Position numbers and translations under genes: made by a program | Shown here: positions 1-5,102 of the stretch, one piece after another | How positions within the stretch are numbered: position 1 is the stretch's first letter | How the letters are laid out: each line of letters begins with the position of its first letter | Assembly (NCBI GenBank): GCA_964535295.1 | Contig: CAZHUW010000121.1 | Span: 1 to 9,915, forward strand | From: SB21 sp964535295 | GTDB taxonomy: Bacteria; CLD3; SB21 | Direction: 5' to 3' | DNA length: 9,915 nucleotides | Notes under the pieces: generated by a model | What the model was told of the DNA's origin: nothing | The model's database searches: none | Seen by the model: only the letters and a program-made list of their open reading frames with translations

Positions 1-544
1 AATGCTTCTGGCTTTGTCATATTTCGGGTTTGGCAACCAAACCGCCGTTTTAGACGGAGGCCTCGATGCCTGGAAAGCCGAAGGCCGGCCGATTTCTAAA
101 GAAACACCGGTAGTAAAAAGGACGTCGCTGAATTTAACTTTGCATCCTGAAATTATCACCAATGCGGAGTGGGTAAAGAGCCGCCTGCATTCGGATAAAG
201 TCAAAATTATCGATGCGCGTTCTAAGAACTTTTATGATGGCAATGGCGGCGGGGTACTGCGCACCGGACATATTCGAGGCGCGAAGAACTTGCCTTTTAC
301 TTCGATCGTTGACAGTACCAATCGTGTTTTGCCGGTCCCGGCCTTAAAAAAATTATTCGACGCCGCCGGAGTTATTCCGGGCGACACGGTCGTTACGTAT
401 TGCCATATCGGCCAGCAGGCAACTCTGGTTTATACCGCCGCACGTTTGTTAGGCTTTGAAGCCATCGTCTACGACGGGTGTTTTGAAGACTGGAACGTCC
501 GTGACGACGATTATCCCGTAGAAAAAGCCGAAGAAAAGAAATGA
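1..544 (+). CDS. Two-domain sulfurtransferase (rhodanese family), 5' end missing
   Basis: This is the C-terminal part of a thiosulfate/3-mercaptopyruvate-type sulfurtransferase, which moves sulfane sulfur from a donor to an acceptor through a Cys persulfide. Counting from the ATG at position 2, residues 11-30 (containing VLDGGLDAW) match the end of an inactive N-terminal rhodanese domain. Residues about 50-172 form a complete second domain, with DARS at 71-74, a GHIRGA segment at 89-94, and the active-site loop CHIGQQA starting at Cys134 (codon 401-403). The family is usually about 280-300 residues, so the reading frame almost certainly begins left of the window and the ATG at 2 is an internal Met. 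No signal peptide can be judged. The stop overlaps the next gene's start by 4 bases (ATGA at 541-544), which suggests translational coupling to the YeeE-like genes. Family assignment is firm. The actual sulfur donor is inferred. Confidence 0.93.
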   Translation, partial: MLLALSYFGFGNQTAVLDGGLDAWKAEGRPISKETPVVKRTSLNLTLHPEIITNAEWVKSRLHSDKVKIIDARSKNFYDGNGGGVLRTGHIRGAKNLPFTSIVDSTNRVLPVPALKKLFDAAGVIPGDTVVTYCHIGQQATLVYTAARLLGFEAIVYDGCFEDWNVRDDDYPVEKAEEKK

Positions 545-1053
545 GTGAACCAAAACGATATTTGAATCCATACGTGGCCGGGTTTGGGCTTGGTTTGGTC
601 CTGCTCTTATCGTTTGTGATCATGGGCCGTGGACTCGGAGCGTCCGGCGCTCTGAGTTCCGTGGTAACGTCCGCAGTGAATACAGCGGCTCCGGCCCATG
701 TCCGGTCGAATGTATTTTATTCCGAATACCTTAATGGGGGACACCCGCTTAAGGATTGGCTTGTTTTTGAAATGGCCGGAGTTTTAATTGGCGGGTTTTT
801 GTCGGGGTGGTTTTCCGGGCGAATAAATCGCAAGGTCGAAAAAAGTAAACGCATTTCAGACAAAACGCGTTTCTTCCTTGCATTTGCCGGTGGAATTTTA
901 ATGGGTTTCGGATCCAAGCTGGCGCGCGGCTGCACCAGCGGACAAGCGCTGACGGGTGGATCTTTAATGAGCGTCGGAAGTTGGATTTTCATTCTTTCGG
1001 TTTTTGCGACCGCTTACCTTGCAGCCTATTTTTTCAGAAAGCAGTGGACATGA
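541..1053 (+). CDS. YeeE/YedE-family sulfur transporter subunit (half with GCTSG motif)
   Basis: This is a 170-residue integral membrane protein of the YeeE/YedE (Sulf_transp) family, whose best-known members import thiosulfate. Hydrophobic segments lie at about residues 13-33, 73-93, 112-128 and 145-165. The family signature is seen as GFGSKLARGCTSGQALTGGS at residues 122-141, with the conserved Cys131 thought in this family to contact the sulfur substrate. At this length it is only about half of a full YeeE protein, and the next gene supplies a second half of the same family. The two products probably assemble into one channel-like transporter. The start at 541 overlaps the sulfurtransferase stop by 4 bases, and the stop overlaps the next ATG in the same way (1050-1053). 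The specific substrate (thiosulfate or another sulfur compound) is inferred. Confidence 0.9.
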   Translation: MSEPKRYLNPYVAGFGLGLVLLLSFVIMGRGLGASGALSSVVTSAVNTAAPAHVRSNVFYSEYLNGGHPLKDWLVFEMAGVLIGGFLSGWFSGRINRKVEKSKRISDKTRFFLAFAGGILMGFGSKLARGCTSGQALTGGSLMSVGSWIFILSVFATAYLAAYFFRKQWT

Positions 1054-1637
1054 GTGTTCCATTTTTTCAATTTGGAATTATTGATTCGGAGCAATCGCTG
1101 CTCTTTGCCGTAATTATTGGAATCGGCTTTGGTTTTTTTCTTGAGCTGGCCGGCTTCGGAAGCGCGGTTAAAATCGCACAACAATTTTATTTACGGGATC
1201 TCAGCGTATTTAAGGTGATGTTTACGGCGGTCATCACGGCAATACTTGGATTATTTTGGCTGAATAAATTGGGTATCATGGATTTATCGTCGGTTCATGT
1301 CCTGCCAACGTATGCGGTACCGCAATTGACAGGTGGAATTGTTTTCGGTGTCGGATTTATAATGGGCGGCTATTGTCCGGGGACCTGTTGTGTGGCATCG
1401 GTCACAGGCCGTATGGACGGTTGGATCCATTTAATCGGGATGTTTGCAGGGATATTTATTTTTGCCGAGATTTATCCGTTCATCGCGGAATGGCATGCTT
1501 CTACGGCTTTGGGAGAGATCACTCTTTTTCAATTTTTTCATATCCCGTATGGGACGGCCGTATTCATCATCGTAACTCTTGCCTTACTCGGATTCGCTGC
1601 AGCGGAAAAAATTGAAATGAAATATTCGAAGGAATAG
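1050..1637 (+). CDS. YeeE/YedE-like sulfur transporter subunit (second half)
   Basis: This is a 195-residue membrane protein that pairs with the preceding gene as the other half of a split YeeE/YedE-type transporter. Hydrophobic segments lie at about residues 17-35, 55-71, 92-107, 126-146 and 168-185. A conserved-looking loop (ELAGFG at 31-36, then FYLRD) and the motif GGYCPGTCC at residues 106-114 supply Cys109, Cys113 and Cys114, which sit where the family carries its substrate-contact Cys. I chose the ATG at 1050 because it overlaps the upstream stop in an ATGA arrangement. The frame is open further left to 981, but a start there would overlap the previous gene by 73 bases. The Cys cluster is denser than the single Cys of the first half. 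Its role in relaying persulfide sulfur is a guess. Confidence 0.88.
   Translation: MSVPFFQFGIIDSEQSLLFAVIIGIGFGFFLELAGFGSAVKIAQQFYLRDLSVFKVMFTAVITAILGLFWLNKLGIMDLSSVHVLPTYAVPQLTGGIVFGVGFIMGGYCPGTCCVASVTGRMDGWIHLIGMFAGIFIFAEIYPFIAEWHASTALGEITLFQFFHIPYGTAVFIIVTLALLGFAAAEKIEMKYSKE
1629..1633 (+). promoter_or_regulatory. Ribosome binding site for the exported rhodanese-like gene
   Basis: AAGGA lies 8 bases before the ATG at 1642 and overlaps the last codons of the preceding transporter gene. It fixes the start and shows that the fourth gene of the sulfur operon has its own ribosome entry, unlike the two upstream junctions, which use ATGA overlaps. Confidence 0.6.
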
Positions 1638-1641
1638 CGTC

Positions 1642-2262
1642 ATGACGGTCAAAAAATGGGCTGCTGTGATGGTCTTTATGCTCGGTTGTTTGGCCGCGCT
1701 GACAGGCGGTTCCGATCCGACGGGCCAAAATATTAATGAGATAGCAAAGCTTGTGGAATTGGAGAACGATCACATTTCAACCGACACCCTTGCAAATTGG
1801 ATTACGGCATCAAAACAAATGCGCATCGTCGATCTGCGGGATTCTTCCGCTTATCTAAATTATCACATCCCCGGCGCTGAATTGATGACCCTTTCCAGAC
1901 TGATAAATTCCTCAATGCGTAAGGACGAATTTATAATTCTTTATTCGGAAGGAGGGATTCACGCCGGGCAAGCCTGGGTCATGTTAAAGGCAAAACATTT
2001 TCAAAACGTATTCATTATCAGCGGCGGTCTGGCCGCCTGGAGATCTGAAATATTGTTCCCTGTCCTTTCCTTAAACGCTTCAGAGAGCGAAAAAGTAATT
2101 TTCGCCCAGCGGAGTAAAATGAGCCTGTATTTCGGGGGATCGCCTGCCGTTATAAAGGAAACAGCAAAGCAAACCGTTCCAATGAAAAGATCGGTAGTTC
2201 CAAAGAAGATTGAACCTTTAAAATTCGAGAAGGAAGCGGAAAAAACACGAGACGGCTGTTGA
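1642..2262 (+). CDS. Exported rhodanese-like protein with Ser in place of the catalytic Cys
   Basis: This is a 206-residue protein with an N-terminal hydrophobic export or anchor segment (about 6-22) and one rhodanese-like domain (about 45-138). The fold landmarks are VDLRDSSAY at 63-71, HIPGAE at 75-80, and SGGLAAW at 127-133. The active-site loop reads LYSEGGIHAGQAW (100-112), so Ser102 (codon TCG, 1945-1947) sits where the catalytic Cys is expected. Rhodanese chemistry by the usual route should therefore be lost. The only cysteines are Cys16, in a poor lipobox-like MLGC, and Cys206, the final residue of a basic tail (about 150-206) ending DGC. An AAGGA site at 1629-1633 supports the start, which lies 4 bases after the previous stop. 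It probably works with the sulfur transporter on the outer face of the membrane, as a binding or docking protein, but this is inference. Confidence 0.85.
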   Translation: MTVKKWAAVMVFMLGCLAALTGGSDPTGQNINEIAKLVELENDHISTDTLANWITASKQMRIVDLRDSSAYLNYHIPGAELMTLSRLINSSMRKDEFIILYSEGGIHAGQAWVMLKAKHFQNVFIISGGLAAWRSEILFPVLSLNASESEKVIFAQRSKMSLYFGGSPAVIKETAKQTVPMKRSVVPKKIEPLKFEKEAEKTRDGC

Positions 2263-2275
2263 TTACTTCTCCCGT

Positions 2276-4129
2276 TCAGCAGCACCCGTAATCCGGCGGA
2301 GTAAAATTATGATCTTTGGAATGAATGATTTTACCGTTAACCTCATATTCATCCCTCACCAAAACCCTATACCAGCGCCTGAATGCCTCAAAAAGAACAA
2401 TGACCGCGCATGTCATTATGACGATCGTCATGCCGATATTGATCCAGCCTTGAACAGCCGTAGCCTCCGATCTTGTTAACGGGAGAAAATTATCCGTGAT
2501 ATTGATCCAGCATGCCGTCAATGTGGTCGTCGCAACGAACGCAAGGGGAATCAATGTAACCCAAACGTATTTCTTTTTTCCTGAATTAATGATCGCGCTG
2601 GTTCCTACCGCCAACGCGACGCTGGCGAGTAACTGATTGGCCGTGCCGAACATCGGCCAAATAGTGCTGATACTTCCGGCCCAAATAAAATATGCCCAAC
2701 CGAAAACGATCAGAGCTGTGGACAGCAATGCGCCCGGCAGCCAATCGGTTCTCTCGAACGGTTTCCATATCCTTCCGCCAAATTCCTGCAGTATGAACCG
2801 TGATACACGCGTGCCGGCATCAATGGTCGTCAGGATGAATAAAGCTTCGAACATGATGGCATAGTGGTACCAATAGGAGATCAGATGGGCAAATCCCGGA
2901 ATCGCACTGAAGATCTGTGCAAAACCCACAGCCAGTGATACTGCGCCGCCGGGGCGGCCGGCCAATGATTCTCCTATCTCATGAGAAAGTTGTTCCAGAT
3001 TAACAATATTCATACCCAACGATTTGAATTTTTCCGGTGTTACATTGATCGCGAAATAATCGCTGGGAAAAAGCGAACTTGATGCGATCAGAGCAACGAT
3101 ACCAACTAAACCTTCCATCAGCATAGCGCCGTATCCGATGAACCGGGCATCGGTCTCTTTATTTATCATCTTGGGGGTCGTGCCGGAGGCTACCAATGCG
3201 TGAAACCCAGAAATGGCTCCACAGGCGATGGTGATAAATACAAATGGAAATATTTTACCCGGAATGATCGGTCCTCCGCCGTCAACAAATTCCGTAAATG
3301 CCGGCATTTTCAGATCTGGATGAACGATAAAAACGCCCAGTACGAGGGCGGCGATGGTGCCGATCTTCATATATGAACTCAGATAATCACGCGGGCAAAG
3401 GAGAAGCCAAACCGGTAGAATCGAGGCAAAAAAACCGTAGACCGCTATGGCGATAATGATGCCTTCGCGAGATAAAGTAAAATAGGGGTCAAGAAATGAT
3501 CCGGGGATCCAACTGCCGGCGATCACCGCCATCAAAACGGCAACAACGCCGATAAAACTTGCTTCACCCACTTTCCCCGGCCTCAACTTGTACATCCAAA
3601 AACCTACGAAAAGCGCGATCGGGATCGTCATAAAAATGGTGAATGTGCCCCAGGAACTTTCTCTTAGCGCGTTTACAACAGCTAATCCGAGGCCGGCAAG
3701 AGCAATGACCACGATAATGAGGATCGCGATCGATCCGACCAGTCCTGCCAGCGGGCTTATTTCATGACGTGCGATCTCTGCTAACGATTTTCCATTGCGG
3801 CGGATCGAAGCAGCAAGTATAACAAAATCCTGCACGGCGCCCCCGAGGCACACACCGATCAACAACCAAAGAAAACCCGGCAAAAAACCGAATTGTGTTG
3901 CCAGGACGGGCCCGATCAAGGGGCCTGCGCCGGAGATCGCGGCAAAATGGTGCCCGAAAAGAACCCATTTATTGGTCGGATCGTAATTCTGCCCGTCTTT
4001 CAGGTTGTGCGCCGGCGTCGTGCGCGAGTCGTTCAATGCGACGACCTTTGCGGCAATGAAGGCGCTGTAATACCGGTAAGCAATGGCCATGACCAGCAGC
4101 GCAGCAAGTAGCAATGGGAATGCGTTCAT
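2276..4129 (-). CDS. cstA: Carbon starvation protein CstA, peptide/pyruvate-type transporter
   Basis: This is a 617-residue polytopic inner-membrane protein of the CstA family, whose characterised members take up peptides or pyruvate. Family hallmarks are clear: GHHFAAISGAGPLIGP at residues 59-74, GGAVQDF at 96-102, ACGAISGFHALVASGTTPK at 302-320, TTIDAGTRVSRF at 434-445 and WPMFGTANQLLA at 491-502. Hydrophobic segments run nearly the whole length, with a soluble tail from about residue 583. It is shorter than the roughly 700-residue E. coli CstA, as is usual in many other phyla. The ATG has a good GGAG site 7 bases away (4137-4140, read on this strand). The tail ends in Gly-Cys-Cys, a possible thiol pair of unknown meaning. 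The gene stands alone, convergent with the sulfur operon, and has its own promoter. Family is near certain; the substrate cannot be read from the sequence. Confidence 0.96.
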   Translation of the reverse strand: MNAFPLLLAALLVMAIAYRYYSAFIAAKVVALNDSRTTPAHNLKDGQNYDPTNKWVLFGHHFAAISGAGPLIGPVLATQFGFLPGFLWLLIGVCLGGAVQDFVILAASIRRNGKSLAEIARHEISPLAGLVGSIAILIIVVIALAGLGLAVVNALRESSWGTFTIFMTIPIALFVGFWMYKLRPGKVGEASFIGVVAVLMAVIAGSWIPGSFLDPYFTLSREGIIIAIAVYGFFASILPVWLLLCPRDYLSSYMKIGTIAALVLGVFIVHPDLKMPAFTEFVDGGGPIIPGKIFPFVFITIACGAISGFHALVASGTTPKMINKETDARFIGYGAMLMEGLVGIVALIASSSLFPSDYFAINVTPEKFKSLGMNIVNLEQLSHEIGESLAGRPGGAVSLAVGFAQIFSAIPGFAHLISYWYHYAIMFEALFILTTIDAGTRVSRFILQEFGGRIWKPFERTDWLPGALLSTALIVFGWAYFIWAGSISTIWPMFGTANQLLASVALAVGTSAIINSGKKKYVWVTLIPLAFVATTTLTACWINITDNFLPLTRSEATAVQGWINIGMTIVIMTCAVIVLFEAFRRWYRVLVRDEYEVNGKIIHSKDHNFTPPDYGCC

Positions 4130-4179
4130 AAGCTTACTCCGGATGAAATAGAACGATGGAATGGATCAATTGACCAGCC

Positions 4180-4208
4180 AATATAATCGCTCCCGAATCA
4201 AATTTCAA
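4180..4208 (-). promoter_or_regulatory. Predicted sigma70-like promoter for cstA
   Basis: Read on the minus strand, TTGAAA (4203-4208) and TATATT (4180-4185) are separated by 17 bases, each hexamer matching the consensus at 5 of 6 positions. Transcription would start near 4173, leaving a leader of about 45 bases before the cstA ATG. A TCAATTGA palindrome (4166-4173) sits at the expected start point and might be an operator half, though it is short enough to be chance. No CRP-like site is evident. Confidence 0.55.
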
Positions 4209-4228
4209 CGGCGTTATTTATTCGTACG

Positions 4229-4257
4229 TTGATTCATGTTATTTTTTTTTGTATCAT
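4229..4257 (+). promoter_or_regulatory. Predicted sigma70-like promoter for the TPR-VWA gene pair
   Basis: TTGATT (4229-4234) and TATCAT (4252-4257) are separated by 17 bases, including a run of nine T. Transcription would start near 4264, about 44 bases before the ATG at 4308. The promoter stands back to back with the cstA promoter, with 20 bases between the two -35 hexamers. The inverted repeat TCAACG (4205-4210) / CGTTGA (4227-4232) overlaps both -35 elements. Confidence 0.5.
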
Positions 4258-4307
4258 TTTTTGTAAGATGTCGTAAACATTGAAACGTGACAATGGTGGA
4301 AATTTGA

Positions 4308-5063
4308 ATGAGAAAAAGGGATCATTATCGCATGTCAAGAATGATTAAGTGTACGATCGTAAGTTTCTCTTTCTTCGCAATGATCATGTTCTCGGCGGAC
4401 GCCGTATTCGGTCAGGTAGGTCTTTCACGCCGCATGGCGGACAAGCTTTATGAAAGCGGCGATCATTATCATGCCATGCAGTCGTATAAACAACTGCTTG
4501 ACCAGAATCCGAATGATCCGGAGTTGAATTACAATGTTGGGAACAGTTTATATCGCATGCAGAAATACGACGAGGCAAAATTATTTTATGAAAAAGCATT
4601 GGCCAATACATCTGATCCTAAATTGAAAAACAGTATCCAATACAACATTGCCAACTGTGAATTTAAATCCAAAAAGCTGAAGGAGAGTATTGAAGGATAT
4701 AAGCAGGTCCTGAGAAAAAACCCGGACGATGAGGATGCGCGAAAGAATTTGGAATTGGCGTTGAAACAGATGCAGAAGGATAATCCGCCGCCGCAGAAGA
4801 ATGAGGATAAAAACAACTCAAAGAAGGATCAGCAAAAGGACGAAAAAGACAAGGATAAGAAAGACCAACAACAAGATCAAAAACAGGAACAAGACAGCGA
4901 AAACGACAAAGATAAGAAAAAACAAAATATGCCACAACAAGGCATGGATAAGAAACAGGCCGAAAAGATCCTGGACGCGTTGAAAAACCAGGAGAAAGAG
5001 TTCCAGAAAAAAATGGTCAGAGAAAAAGTCACTAAGGATCAAAAAACGGAAAAAGATTGGTGA
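4308..5063 (+). CDS. Exported TPR protein with Lys/Asp/Gln-rich tail, BatC-like
   Basis: This is a 251-residue protein with a signal peptide (hydrophobic core about 15-30, possible cleavage after VFG at 33-35), then two to three tetratricopeptide repeats (about 42-75, 76-103 and 107-141). These include the typical YNVGNSLYRMQKYDEA stretch at 75-90. A very charged, low-complexity Lys/Asp/Gln/Glu region follows (about 157-208). The end is a helical segment (213-245) reading DKKQAEKILDALKNQEKEFQ, which resembles the C-terminus of BatC-type TPR proteins of Bacteroides aerotolerance operons. The role is probably as a periplasmic scaffold for the VWA protein encoded 39 bases downstream. The start at 4308 has a weak GGTGGA site. 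An ATG at 4332 (residue 9) follows AAGGGA and would give a more standard signal peptide, so the start is uncertain. Function is inferred. Confidence 0.85.
   Translation: MRKRDHYRMSRMIKCTIVSFSFFAMIMFSADAVFGQVGLSRRMADKLYESGDHYHAMQSYKQLLDQNPNDPELNYNVGNSLYRMQKYDEAKLFYEKALANTSDPKLKNSIQYNIANCEFKSKKLKESIEGYKQVLRKNPDDEDARKNLELALKQMQKDNPPPQKNEDKNNSKKDQQKDEKDKDKKDQQQDQKQEQDSENDKDKKKQNMPQQGMDKKQAEKILDALKNQEKEFQKKMVREKVTKDQKTEKDW
4800..4930 (+). repeat. Low-complexity purine-rich tract coding Lys/Asp/Gln repeats
   Basis: Almost all bases here are A, G or C on this strand, with T nearly absent. The tract is built from degenerate units such as AAGGAC, AAAGAC and CAACAA. It encodes the hydrophilic linker of the TPR protein. 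Such tracts can change length by slippage, although the units here are impure. Confidence 0.6.
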
Positions 5064-5095
5064 CCTGCACAGTTTCATTTATTCACATATGCCTC

Positions 5096-5100
5096 AGGAG
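5096..5100 (+). promoter_or_regulatory. Ribosome binding site that bears on the VWA gene start
   Basis: AGGAG ends 2 bases before the GTG at 5103 and 5 bases before the TTG at 5106, which are adjacent codons in the same frame. Spacing favours the TTG as the true start, removing one residue. Either way the gene uses a non-ATG start, which may limit its translation relative to the TPR gene. Confidence 0.5.
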
Positions 5101-5102
5101 TC

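Noticed and set aside
2..4. ATG at position 2 as the true start of the first gene
   Set aside because: The sequence following it is the tail of a first rhodanese domain, so the protein must begin left of the window.
981..1049. Upstream start for the second transporter half
   Set aside because: It would overlap the preceding gene by 73 bases; the ATGA overlap at 1050 fits the operon pattern.
4241..4260. T-rich run as a transcription terminator
   Set aside because: No GC-rich hairpin precedes it, and it fits better as the spacer between the -35 and -10 hexamers of a promoter.
4790..4935. Repetitive tract as a CRISPR array
   Set aside because: The units are short, impure and in frame within a protein-coding gene; there are no regular repeats with unique spacers.
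4663..5078. Hydrophobic open frames on the minus strand opposite the TPR gene tail
   Set aside because: They are the complement of the Lys/Asp/Gln-rich tract, which reads as Leu/Phe/Val when reversed, and they have no domain or ribosome site.
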